Below, piece by piece: positions 31,787 to 40,006 of a stretch of 47,054 bases of DNA. The stretch is from positions 1-47,054 of the forward strand of contig CAYJPA010000046.1 in the NCBI GenBank assembly GCA_964371945.1, read 5' to 3'. Source of the DNA: CAYJPA01 sp964371945. GTDB lineage: Bacteria; Chloroflexota; Chloroflexia; Thermomicrobiales; UBA6265. The first letter of the stretch is position 1. Every line of letters starts with the position of its first letter. Position numbers and translations under genes: made by a program. Below the pieces are notes generated by a model. The model had not been told where the DNA came from, did not search any database, and saw only the letters and a list, made by a program, of their open reading frames with translations.

Positions 31787-33893
31787 CGTGAATTGTCTCG
31801 ATTCCGGTTTGCATCACGACCGCCGTCGTCGACGGACGCACGTCGGTCGCGCGCCAGTGCTGCTTGAGCACATCGAGCAGCGGGTTGTCGGAAATCGCAC
31901 GCACGGCCGGATCGGGTCCGTGCTCGAGATTGAAGGCATCGTCCGCGATTGGACCGGTTGCCGGATGCCACGCCCAGAGTCCGGCGTGCAAGCCGCGCAG
32001 ATCGAAGAGATCGAGCAGATCGTCGAGATAGGCCTCCAACCCGGGTTGCCAGCGGGGCATGCCGTAGCCGCCGAGCAAGACCGGGCGACGGTGATCGGCG
32101 GCCCAGGTCACGGCCGGGGTCAGCGCGGCCGCGATCCAGGCGCGGTCGAAGCGGCCGGAGTGGCCATCGCGGGCAGGATCGAAGTCGCCGCCGTAGGCGA
32201 GCGGCGAGGAGGCATCCGGGAGTTGGCGGAGATAGCGGGCAGGCTCGAAGGCATCGCAGCGGTAAACGATCCTGTCACCGGCGAGCGGCTCGAATCCGAC
32301 GAGATCGCTGGGGAGACCGGATCCCGGCGCACTGACCAGGATGGGAGTGAGGGGATCGACGGAGCGGATGGCGGTGATGAGGCGCTGGAGGAAGGAGCGG
32401 TAGGCGTCGGAGTCTGGGGGATCGGGCATGGCGAGCAGGTGATAGCCGATGACGATGGGATTGTTGTGGAAGCGGCGGGCGGTGGATTTCCAGAGATCGA
32501 TCCAGGCCTGTTGTGCGTCGTCGTTGGACCAGAGGGCAGAGGGTTTGGGCAGGGAGGTGGGCTCGAAGGGACCGCCGGAGAAACAACCGCCGGCCTGACA
32601 GACGGGGAAGGAGCGAGGGGCGGCTTCGGAGCGGGCGGGACCGGTGCGGACGGAGATGATGGCGAAGAGATCGGCTTTTTTGGCGTAGCCGACGAGGAGA
32701 TCGAGGTGTTTGCGGAGTGGCTCGTCGAGGGAGTAGGGAGGGGCTTCGTTGAAGATGGCAGGGTGAGAGAGATCAACGTAGTTGGCGCCGAGAGTGGCGA
32801 GGCGGGTGAAATCGGCCTGGGAGTAGGTGGGACCGACCGCGAGCAGACCCATCGCATCCGGATCGTCGTCGGCGGTGAGGCGACGGAGGTAGAGGGAGGC
32901 GCCGGCGAGGGTGGAGTCGCCAGACCAGAGCTTCCATTTGTCGATGGTGGACGTAGGTGTCGGTTCCGCGGTTGGCTTGGCTGGTCCGCTCGGGAAGCTG
33001 CACTGCTGATCGACGCACATTTGATTTTCGCCGCAGACGATCCCGCAACCCCCGCAGTTGGCGGAAGAGTTGAGACCAACGCAGGCGCCATCGCAGCATG
33101 CCGGGAATTCAAGACCCAGGGCGAAGCAGTCGTGGAAGCAGGCGCCGCAGTGAAGCGGATCCGATTGGGGATCGACGCAATCGATTCCGCAAAAAATGCC
33201 CTTCGGAATCGTGGGAGAGAAGCAAGGAGCGGGCTCGTTCACAACGCACGCGCCGTTCTGGCAACTCTCCCCGGCGGCGCACGCATTCAAACAATTGCCG
33301 CAGTTGAGCGGATCGTTCGCCAAGTCCGCGCAGACCGGATCACCGCATTCCGAGTAACCAGGCTCGCACACGGGATAGCAATAGCCGGCATGGCACCGAC
33401 CGACGCTCAGTTGATGCGGAGCGGGAACTGCCGTGACGCATTGATGGCCACAAACATTGCAGTTGTAGGTGTCCGAGAACGTATCGACGCACATCCCATC
33501 GCACAGGGTCAGCGGTGATGGGCACTCGACACAGAAACCGTTGAGACACGACCACCCGGAAGGGCAGGCGTTGAAACAGGCTCCGCAATGATTGATGTCG
33601 ATGTACAGATTTGCGCAGATGCCCGGCGATGTTAGCGTTTGGCCGCAACACCATTCATCGGAAGCGCATGTGTTTCCGCAATATCCGCAGTTCAATGGGT
33701 CCGTGCCTAGATCGGCGCAAATGCCGAAACAGTCGACCAACGGGGGCGGACAATCGACCGCGGCTGATGCGGCTCCCTTGCGTCCGACCAAGGCGCCAGC
33801 CGCGAAGGTCAGCGCGATCCGAAATAGGTCTCGGCGATTCGTCGCTCGTCCGAGCGCTCGTGCCAGCGATTCAAGTTGCAGGTCTCCATTCAT
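31749..33893 (-). CDS. Tat-exported cysteine-rich protein with GH5-like domain, copy 1
   Basis: A 714-residue exported protein. The Tat signal NRRDLFRIALTFAAGALVG is followed by about six cysteine-rich repeats (residues 48-300) of the type CxGxCVDxxxDxxNCGxCGxxC, for example CDGMCVDTFSDTYNCNVCG, as in MXAN_6577-like proteins. A Pro/Thr linker (PTAEPTPTSTIDKW, ending at Trp320) leads to a glycosidase-type TIM barrel of about 360 residues: LGANYVDLSHPAIFNEAPPY, RRFHNNPIVIGYHLLAMPDP and RRPVLLGGYGMPRWQPG. At the two positions where GH5 enzymes have their catalytic glutamates this protein has Met489 (LLAMP for LLNEP) and Gly609 (GGYG for GEFG), so it is probably not a hydrolase. The C-terminal half is identical at DNA level to copy 2. 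Confidence 0.8.
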   Translation of the reverse strand: MNGDLQLESLARALGRATNRRDLFRIALTFAAGALVGRKGAASAAVDCPPPLVDCFGICADLGTDPLNCGYCGNTCASDEWCCGQTLTSPGICANLYIDINHCGACFNACPSGWSCLNGFCVECPSPLTLCDGMCVDTFSDTYNCNVCGHQCVTAVPAPHQLSVGRCHAGYCYPVCEPGYSECGDPVCADLANDPLNCGNCLNACAAGESCQNGACVVNEPAPCFSPTIPKGIFCGIDCVDPQSDPLHCGACFHDCFALGLEFPACCDGACVGLNSSANCGGCGIVCGENQMCVDQQCSFPSGPAKPTAEPTPTSTIDKWKLWSGDSTLAGASLYLRRLTADDDPDAMGLLAVGPTYSQADFTRLATLGANYVDLSHPAIFNEAPPYSLDEPLRKHLDLLVGYAKKADLFAIISVRTGPARSEAAPRSFPVCQAGGCFSGGPFEPTSLPKPSALWSNDDAQQAWIDLWKSTARRFHNNPIVIGYHLLAMPDPPDSDAYRSFLQRLITAIRSVDPLTPILVSAPGSGLPSDLVGFEPLAGDRIVYRCDAFEPARYLRQLPDASSPLAYGGDFDPARDGHSGRFDRAWIAAALTPAVTWAADHRRPVLLGGYGMPRWQPGLEAYLDDLLDLFDLRGLHAGLWAWHPATGPIADDAFNLEHGPDPAVRAISDNPLLDVLKQHWRATDVRPSTTAVVMQTGIETIHARQWASQAHRSV
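31837..32915. repeat. 1.08-kb direct repeat, copy 1
   Basis: Identical, as far as I can check, to 36053-37131 (offset 4216 bp). It covers the whole GH5-like domain. The identity also holds in the antisense frames, so it is at nucleotide and not only protein level. It ends at G32916 versus A37132, after which similarity drops quickly into the linker. Confidence 0.9.
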
Positions 33894-34139
33894 CGCTGGA
33901 ACTCCATCCTGAGTCAGCCTCGGAGCTCACGAGAAGAAGCTAACACCTACCATCCGCTCGATGCCGCGCTGCAAGCACGACCGATCGGTGGAATGCCCAC
34001 GCACCTTTGCCACCCATGCTGGAGGGCGTGACGAGACGAACGCGACCCTGTCCGGTCGGCTTTTGCATCATCACCGCAACGGATGACCGGATTCTTCATT
34101 ATATTAAGTCGGCGGCCTTGGGTGAGGGCGGCAAGCCAC

Positions 34140-34310
34140 GGAGATCTCAGAGATCGAGCAGATCGTCGAGATAGGACTCCTGACCGGGTTGCCTGCGGGG
34201 CATGCCGTAGCCACCGAGCAGGACCGGGCGGCGGTGATCGGAAGGCATCGCAGCAGTAGATGATCCGATCGTTCCGGCGATCTGTGTCCGCTCTTGGCCA
34301 GGCGTTGATA
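34140..34310 (-). pseudogene. Internally deleted remnant of the GH5-like module
   Basis: Plus-strand text GAGATCGAGCAGATCGTCGA, GCGGGGCATGCCGTAGCC and GGGCGGCGGTGATCGG matches 32002-32096 of copy 1. It then jumps to AAGGCATCGCAGCAG.AGA.GATC, matching 32237 onward. The intervening 140 bp are deleted. This is a fourth, decayed member of the family. The rest of 33894-34423 shows no supported gene. Confidence 0.75.
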
Positions 34311-34423
34311 CGATGCACCAGCGCCTGACCCCTAATTGCTCGACCGCTATGGTTGACGCGAAGCAGAGACAAGCGGACGGTTTGAGCGATATCGGTGCGA
34401 GGTTATCGGGCCGTCACTTGGCA

Positions 34424-35368
34424 TCACGGGCATGTGCCGGTCTGATTGTCCGCCGTCACCGTCACCTCGCAATGATCGATTGCGATCGCTTGGCTTCCAT
34501 CACCGGTAACGCTGGCAGAGCTTTCGTACCATGCCCTGGCCTCACTTTCTTCTCCGGTGACGCTCGCGGTGCTACTCTCTATCGCCGTGGCGACGCTGTT
34601 GTCACCATCAACGATCGCTGTGCTGTCACCGATGACATCGGGGGTGACTGCGCCTCCATCGTCGCCTGCCCAAGCGCGACTTCCGTCGCCTTCGACAATT
34701 GCCGTGCTGCTGTCAAATGCGCTGGCTTTGCTACCGTCCCCAGCGACAACAGCTAGGCTTCCTTCGTGGTACGCCACCGCGTAACTGTTGTCCCCGATCA
34801 CTACGGCCACACTGCCATCATCCGCACCCGCTGCCGACTCGTTACCCAAAATGTAAACAGTCCCGCCATCTTCGGCGACGGCAGGGCCGTTGTTGTCTCC
34901 AATGATCGTGATCTCACTGTCGTGACTGGCGATGCGGTAACTGCCAGTATTGTTGTCGCCAATCACGGTTGCAGTACTGTTGTCTGTTGCTAGAACCTTT
35001 CCATTGTCATCGCCTTTGACGACAGTTGTGCTGCTGCTGTCGGCGGCTGCCCAACTGCCGTCTCCTTTCACGGTCGCGCTGCTGAAAACAGCAGCGATCG
35101 CCACGCTGCCGTCGCCATTCACCACCGCCGTGCTGTTTTCGGTGGCACCCGCCGAACTGCCAGCGCCCATGGATTTGGCATGAGAGGTATCGTCAGATGT
35201 GCATACAACATCGCCTTTGCTGAGTTTGACGTCGCCCTTATGGGAAATGCACAGATTCCCTCCGTTCTTCTGCCCCACGGCAAGCGCCGTGGTCGATAGC
35301 GCCCCGGGAGCAAGGAGCGACAAGACGACAACAAGTGGCACTAGGAACCGGATTAGGTTGGGGTTCAT
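34424..35368 (-). CDS. Secreted repeat protein, predicted beta-solenoid
   Basis: A 314-residue Sec-exported protein (FLVPLVVVLSLLAPGALSTT). From about residue 80 to the end it consists of about twelve imperfect repeats of 17-22 residues built on GDxSxAxAxxSSTAxVx, for example GDGSKASAFDSSTAIVE, GDNSYAVAYHEGSLAVVA and GDGSWAAADSSSTTVVK. Such Ser/Ala/Gly-rich alternating repeats resemble YadA-head, hemagglutinin or ice-binding solenoids. A cysteine pair could cap each end (LCISHKGDVK...DVVCTSD and DHCEVTVTADNQTGTC). Start ATG 35368 has GGAGG 6 nt upstream. It lies between the two GH5-like paralogs, so a surface or envelope role is likely. Confidence 0.75.
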   Translation of the reverse strand: MNPNLIRFLVPLVVVLSLLAPGALSTTALAVGQKNGGNLCISHKGDVKLSKGDVVCTSDDTSHAKSMGAGSSAGATENSTAVVNGDGSVAIAAVFSSATVKGDGSWAAADSSSTTVVKGDDNGKVLATDNSTATVIGDNNTGSYRIASHDSEITIIGDNNGPAVAEDGGTVYILGNESAAGADDGSVAVVIGDNSYAVAYHEGSLAVVAGDGSKASAFDSSTAIVEGDGSRAWAGDDGGAVTPDVIGDSTAIVDGDNSVATAIESSTASVTGEESEARAWYESSASVTGDGSQAIAIDHCEVTVTADNQTGTCP

Positions 35369-35999
35369 GTCTGCCTCCAGTTTCGCGGGAAGGGTGAATC
35401 CACCAGAGGACCACTCAAGCCATCTCTGATATTAGTGAGGTCTCTCCTCGACATGATGAAAAATCCGCACCGACCTGCAACAGGAGCGCAACACGAGTTC
35501 AATGGGGCGGCCCAGGAACGGTGTCCGGCCCCCTGCAGTGAATCGGCGAGGTTGGAGCCCCGGGACTTCTGTCAGGTTGATTGAACGCGATCGGCCCGTT
35601 TGGCGCGGGTGGTCAGACACGACGTCTCGAAAGACTACGCGGCGGTCACCCTGAACCTACGCCCGGCGCCGGTGTCTGAGCTGCTACGGCAAGTCGATTC
35701 GATGCGCCGTAGGACGGTGCGAATCATTCTGGTGGACGACTACCACCAACACTGCTAAAGCTATCGCGACGTACGTGGGCTTCGCGAAGAAGCCGTGCAT
35801 TGCGAATACACAATCTCGGCACGTGCGCGAAGCGCCTTCGTAACAAAGCATCCGCTGTCCACGCGAATTTGATGAACAAGGTAAAGATCTGTAGCTGCAA
35901 TTGACCGGCATGACACCTGTCTGAGAACGCGGGATAGGGGACGGACCATGTTCGTCGAAGTATGCCGCAAGGGCTATAGATTCCTTATAATGATTATTC

Positions 36000-36031
36000 T
36001 TGGAAAATAATACAAACCAGTCATTGGTTTG
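36000..36031 (-). terminator. Rho-independent terminator of copy 2
   Basis: On the minus strand CAAACCA-ATGAC-TGGTTTG (36013-36031) forms a 7-bp stem followed by TATTATTTTCC. It lies 15 bp beyond the stop codon of the gene ending at 36046. No gene is supported in 35369-36045 apart from this site. Confidence 0.7.
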
Positions 36032-36045
36032 CCCGTCGACGAGAT

Positions 36046-37992
36046 CTATGGGCGCACGTCGGTCGCGCGCCAGTGCTGCTTGAGCACATCGAGCAGCGGG
36101 TTGTCGGAAATCGCACGCACGGCCGGATCGGGTCCGTGCTCGAGATTGAAGGCATCGTCCGCGATTGGACCGGTTGCCGGATGCCACGCCCAGAGTCCGG
36201 CGTGCAAGCCGCGCAGATCGAAGAGATCGAGCAGATCGTCGAGATAGGCCTCCAACCCGGGTTGCCAGCGGGGCATGCCGTAGCCGCCGAGCAAGACCGG
36301 GCGACGGTGATCGGCGGCCCAGGTCACGGCCGGGGTCAGCGCGGCCGCGATCCAGGCGCGGTCGAAGCGGCCGGAGTGGCCATCGCGGGCAGGATCGAAG
36401 TCGCCGCCGTAGGCGAGCGGCGAGGAGGCATCCGGGAGTTGGCGGAGATAGCGGGCAGGCTCGAAGGCATCGCAGCGGTAAACGATCCTGTCACCGGCGA
36501 GCGGCTCGAATCCGACGAGATCGCTGGGGAGACCGGATCCCGGCGCACTGACCAGGATGGGAGTGAGGGGATCGACGGAGCGGATGGCGGTGATGAGGCG
36601 CTGGAGGAAGGAGCGGTAGGCGTCGGAGTCTGGGGGATCGGGCATGGCGAGCAGGTGATAGCCGATGACGATGGGATTGTTGTGGAAGCGGCGGGCGGTG
36701 GATTTCCAGAGATCGATCCAGGCCTGTTGTGCGTCGTCGTTGGACCAGAGGGCAGAGGGTTTGGGCAGGGAGGTGGGCTCGAAGGGACCGCCGGAGAAAC
36801 AACCGCCGGCCTGACAGACGGGGAAGGAGCGAGGGGCGGCTTCGGAGCGGGCGGGACCGGTGCGGACGGAGATGATGGCGAAGAGATCGGCTTTTTTGGC
36901 GTAGCCGACGAGGAGATCGAGGTGTTTGCGGAGTGGCTCGTCGAGGGAGTAGGGAGGGGCTTCGTTGAAGATGGCAGGGTGAGAGAGATCAACGTAGTTG
37001 GCGCCGAGAGTGGCGAGGCGGGTGAAATCGGCCTGGGAGTAGGTGGGACCGACCGCGAGCAGACCCATCGCATCCGGATCGTCGTCGGCGGTGAGGCGAC
37101 GGAGGTAGAGGGAGGCGCCGGCGAGGGTGGAATCGCCAGACCAGAGCGACCACTTGTCGATCGTGGAGGTAGGAGTGGATTCCCTGGTTGGCTGGGCGGT
37201 TGCCTTGGGTTCGGCCGAAATCACGCACTGCTGGTCGACGCACACCTGACCGTCGCCACACGTCTGACCGCACGCTCCACAATTGAAGAAGGAAGAGGCG
37301 AGATCGACGCACGTTCCCTCGCAGCAGGATGGAGAGGCAAAGCCGTAGGTGGCGCAATCGTTGCCGCACGCACCGCAATTGGAAAAGAAGGTCTGCCCAT
37401 CCCAGCACATGCCGAAACAGCACATGCCGAAGCCGGACTGGCTACCGCATCCGATCCCGCAGTCACCGCAATTGGCGTAATCCCAGGCCGTGTCGACGCA
37501 CACCCCATCGCACAGCGTCAGATCGGGCGGACATGGAGAAGCAGGAGTGGCGCAAACACCCGCGAAGCAGCTCCCGCTGGGACAGACGATTCCGCAGCCG
37601 CCGCAATTCGAAGGATCGTCGTGAAAGTCGAAGCAGGCGCCTAAACAACAGCCGGGTAAGACTCCCGGACATGAGATGAAGCAGACTCCACAGGCCAGCG
37701 GATCGTACGCCAAATCCGTACAGCCATAGAAGCAGCAATCCGGCGAGAGATACCCGAGGTTTAGACAGCAGTTGCCACAGAAGCCGCAATTGTCGACGGT
37801 TATGAGTGATTCAGCGATGCCATCGCCGTCGCAATCGGCTGAGGGTGGAGGCCCCAAGACGGAACCCGCGCCAATGGATGGTTTGAACGACACGCCACCC
37901 ACGAGGGAGAGCAACGCGCCCCGGATGAACCCGCGCCGACCAAGTCGAGCTGCAAAGAACCGGGTGATAGCGTCAAACCGCGTCGCATCCAT
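36046..37992 (-). CDS. Tat-exported cysteine-rich protein with GH5-like domain, copy 2
   Basis: A 648-residue paralog of the gene at 31749. ATG 37992 (AAAGGA upstream) begins MDATRFDAITRFFAARLGRR with the Tat motif RRGFIRGALLSLVGG. The cysteine-rich region has about five repeats (CDGVCVDTAWDYANCGDCG, CCEGTCVDLASSFFNCGACG) and differs strongly from copy 1 outside the repeat consensus. The linker (STPTSTIDKW) and the barrel are near-identical to copy 1, with Met450 and Gly570 in place of the catalytic glutamates. It stops at DVRP, 27 codons earlier than copy 1, exactly where the repeat ends. It is followed by a clear terminator. A longer start to 38247 is not supported. Confidence 0.8.
   Translation of the reverse strand: MDATRFDAITRFFAARLGRRGFIRGALLSLVGGVSFKPSIGAGSVLGPPPSADCDGDGIAESLITVDNCGFCGNCCLNLGYLSPDCCFYGCTDLAYDPLACGVCFISCPGVLPGCCLGACFDFHDDPSNCGGCGIVCPSGSCFAGVCATPASPCPPDLTLCDGVCVDTAWDYANCGDCGIGCGSQSGFGMCCFGMCWDGQTFFSNCGACGNDCATYGFASPSCCEGTCVDLASSFFNCGACGQTCGDGQVCVDQQCVISAEPKATAQPTRESTPTSTIDKWSLWSGDSTLAGASLYLRRLTADDDPDAMGLLAVGPTYSQADFTRLATLGANYVDLSHPAIFNEAPPYSLDEPLRKHLDLLVGYAKKADLFAIISVRTGPARSEAAPRSFPVCQAGGCFSGGPFEPTSLPKPSALWSNDDAQQAWIDLWKSTARRFHNNPIVIGYHLLAMPDPPDSDAYRSFLQRLITAIRSVDPLTPILVSAPGSGLPSDLVGFEPLAGDRIVYRCDAFEPARYLRQLPDASSPLAYGGDFDPARDGHSGRFDRAWIAAALTPAVTWAADHRRPVLLGGYGMPRWQPGLEAYLDDLLDLFDLRGLHAGLWAWHPATGPIADDAFNLEHGPDPAVRAISDNPLLDVLKQHWRATDVRP
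36053..37131. repeat. 1.08-kb direct repeat, copy 2
   Basis: The second copy of the GH5-like module, in the same orientation as 31837-32915. The junctions fall 5 bp from the stop codon on one side and inside the Pro/Thr linker on the other, so the exchange unit is the domain itself. Confidence 0.9.
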
Positions 37993-38390
37993 GACACTCG
38001 TCCTTTCACGGGAGCTGTGTTCACCATGCTCGGCGAATTGGACGCGCTCCTCTCGACGGAGCGACGTTGCGATCATCCGCGATGCGAGAAAAATTGAACG
38101 TGACTTCCGCCCGCCGGGCGCCCGGATTCCGATCTCGACTTTGCGGGTTGCGAAGTGAAGGCGGCAACCTTCGAAAAGGGAAAGGCGTTGCATCTCCGCA
38201 ACACCGGATGGTACTGACCGGGGGATTCGTGACTCACAGCCTGACAATCGGTCCGCCGGGTGAAGGCGTGGAAGGAGCAGACCGAGTGCTCAACCGGGCG
38301 TTACGGAGATTCACCCCACTTGAATCGAGCGTCTGACTGCATCGGTCCCTGCCCACCGCCCGGGTAGCCTACGTCAATATTCTGTTAATC

Positions 38391-38430
38391 ATTCAGCGTC
38401 TCTTCAGCCGTTCTTCAGCTACAGATCAGC
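38391..38430 (+). promoter_or_regulatory. Pho-box-like heptamer array
   Basis: Four heptamers in direct repeat, each followed by a 4-bp spacer: ATTCAGC (38391), CTTCAGC (38402), CTTCAGC (38413), GATCAGC (38424). The phase is exactly 11 bp. TTCTGTT at 38380 may be a fifth, degenerate unit. This 7+4 geometry is that of PhoB/PhoP boxes (for example GTTCACC units in Streptomyces). It lies 22 bp before the VTC polyphosphate gene. The rest of 37993-38451 holds no gene. Confidence 0.65.
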
Positions 38431-38451
38431 TTGCTCCGAGATCATCGGCGC

Positions 38452-39291
38452 ATGACCACTGCACTACCTACAACTGCGGGCGTTACGGCGGCGGCCGGCT
38501 CGGACCATTTTGGCGGTCTGGCGGGAATCAGGCGGTTCAACCGATTCGAGCTCAAGTATCTGGCGGATCGTCGTCAGGTCGAGAGTTTCCGAACCGGATT
38601 GCCTGTCCGGCTCAACCGCGACCCGAATGGCGTCGAAGGTTTCTACCCGGTCTGGAGCACGTACTACGACACCCGCGATCTTCGCTTCTATTGGGAAAAG
38701 ATCGACGGCCAACGCTTCCGCCGAAAACTCCGGATACGACACTATGGCGAACCGGATGGCTTGACGGAGACAACCCCTGTTTGGGTCGAGATCAAGCAAC
38801 GGATCAATCGTGTCACCCAAAAGCGACGGGTTCGGATGCCGTATTGCGATGCTCTTCGACTCTGCCAAGGGTGCGAACCGCCGGCCTGCGAGCCGGGGGA
38901 CGAGCCGGTGGTCGAGGAGATCCTCGTGCTAGCGGCTCAACTTCATCTGCAACCAATCTCGACCGTCGGGTACGTTCGGGAAGCATTCATCGGACGCGAT
39001 GAAGACACCGGTCTGCGTTTGACGATCGACAGCAGGCTTCGCGGGCGGGATCGCGATCTTGATCTACGCGTCTCCGGCGAGAACCGCTTCATCGTCGTAC
39101 CGCATTTGTCAGTAGTGGAGGTCAAGGTCAACGAACGCGTGCCCTATTGGATGACGGAGCATATCGCCCGTTTCAACCTCAGACTCAGCCGGCTTTCCAA
39201 GTACTGTCAAAGCGTGGAGGCCTTCGGCGCCGCGCCACGCTCGATTTTTCACCTCCCGGACTCGATGGAGTTCGAAGGCGAGAGGAGCTAA
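38452..39291 (+). CDS. VTC-domain polyphosphate polymerase (locus 2)
   Basis: A 279-residue cytoplasmic protein with the full VTC tunnel signature: RRFNRFELKYLADRRQVESF, WSTYYDTRDLRFYWEKIDGQ, FRRKLRIRHYGEP, PVWVEIKQRINRVTQKRRVR, LRLTIDSRLRGRDRDL, HLSVVEVKVNERVPYWM and RLSKYCQSVEAF. The domain polymerises inorganic polyphosphate from ATP inside a tunnel lined by Arg/Lys. ATG 38452 lacks a strong ribosome site; the transcript may be short-leadered given the adjacent Pho-like box. It is first in an operon with DUF4956 and CotH genes, a known conserved neighbourhood. Confidence 0.9.
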   Translation: MTTALPTTAGVTAAAGSDHFGGLAGIRRFNRFELKYLADRRQVESFRTGLPVRLNRDPNGVEGFYPVWSTYYDTRDLRFYWEKIDGQRFRRKLRIRHYGEPDGLTETTPVWVEIKQRINRVTQKRRVRMPYCDALRLCQGCEPPACEPGDEPVVEEILVLAAQLHLQPISTVGYVREAFIGRDEDTGLRLTIDSRLRGRDRDLDLRVSGENRFIVVPHLSVVEVKVNERVPYWMTEHIARFNLRLSRLSKYCQSVEAFGAAPRSIFHLPDSMEFEGERS

Positions 39292-39297
39292 GCCCGG

Positions 39298-39987
39298 ATG
39301 TCGTTCGATTTTTTCGATGGTTTCGAGGACCTGAGCGGCACGTTCACGGTTGCCGATGTCGTGCTGGCGATGCTGCTTTCGTTCGTCTGCTGCGCAGTTG
39401 TCGGCTACGTTTATAAGATCACTCATCGCGGTGTTTCCTATAGCCAGTCGTATGTCCAATCCTTGGTCATGATGGGCATGATCGTTGCCCTCGTGATGCT
39501 TGTGGTTGGCTCAAACATCGCCCGCGCGTTCTCGCTGGTCGGAGCGCTCTCGATCGTCCGCTTCCGCAATGCCGTAAAAGAGACGCGCGATGTTGGGTTC
39601 ATTTTCTTCGCGATGGCGGTCGGGATGGCGGCCGGAACGCGCTTCTATACGCTAGCCGCGGGCGCAACCGGCGCCATAAGTGCCGCGATCGTGATCATGC
39701 AGCGATTCGACTTCTACAAACTCGATGTCAGCAGCCAGGTCCTCAAAGTCCAGGTTCCAGCCGGCGAGGCGTTCTCAGACCGTCTGAACGATGTCCTTCT
39801 GCGCTATACCACCGAATCGGAGCTTGTCAGCGCGGAAAGCATCCGCGCCGGTGCACTCACTGAACTGATGTACACCGTTCGTCTGAAGAAATCGGCGAAA
39901 CCGGAGGAGATCATCGCCGCGATGCAAGAGCAAACCGGCGGTCAAAAGGTAACGCTGCTGACCGGGTACGACCAGACCGACCTGTAA
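39298..39987 (+). CDS. DUF4956 membrane protein (locus 2)
   Basis: A 229-residue protein with about five membrane helices (VVLAMLLSFVCCAVVGYVYK, LVMMGMIVALVMLVVGSNIA, VGFIFFAMAVGMAAGTRFYT, AISAAIVIMQRF). The DUF4956 motif ARAFSLVGALSIVRFRNAVK ETRDV is complete. A cytosolic ferredoxin-like C-terminal domain follows (LKVQVPAGEAFSDRLNDVLL). It starts 6 bp after the VTC gene. It is longer than and divergent from the locus 1 protein (18946-19551). It is a presumed membrane partner of polyphosphate synthesis. Confidence 0.88.
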   Translation: MSFDFFDGFEDLSGTFTVADVVLAMLLSFVCCAVVGYVYKITHRGVSYSQSYVQSLVMMGMIVALVMLVVGSNIARAFSLVGALSIVRFRNAVKETRDVGFIFFAMAVGMAAGTRFYTLAAGATGAISAAIVIMQRFDFYKLDVSSQVLKVQVPAGEAFSDRLNDVLLRYTTESELVSAESIRAGALTELMYTVRLKKSAKPEEIIAAMQEQTGGQKVTLLTGYDQTDL

Positions 39988-40006
39988 GTCGAGAGAGGCA
40001 TTCAAC

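Noticed and set aside
35369..36045. Possible genes in the 677-bp gap after the solenoid protein
   Set aside because: Only short frames without ribosome sites or motifs; the only supported feature is the terminator hairpin near 36013.
31737..37644. Long plus-strand open frames (about 520-590 codons) opposite both GH5-like genes
   Set aside because: They are Glu/Gly-rich translations antisense to the conserved barrel with no family resemblance. The minus-strand frames carry Tat signals, cysteine repeats and fold motifs. High GC keeps the antisense frame open.
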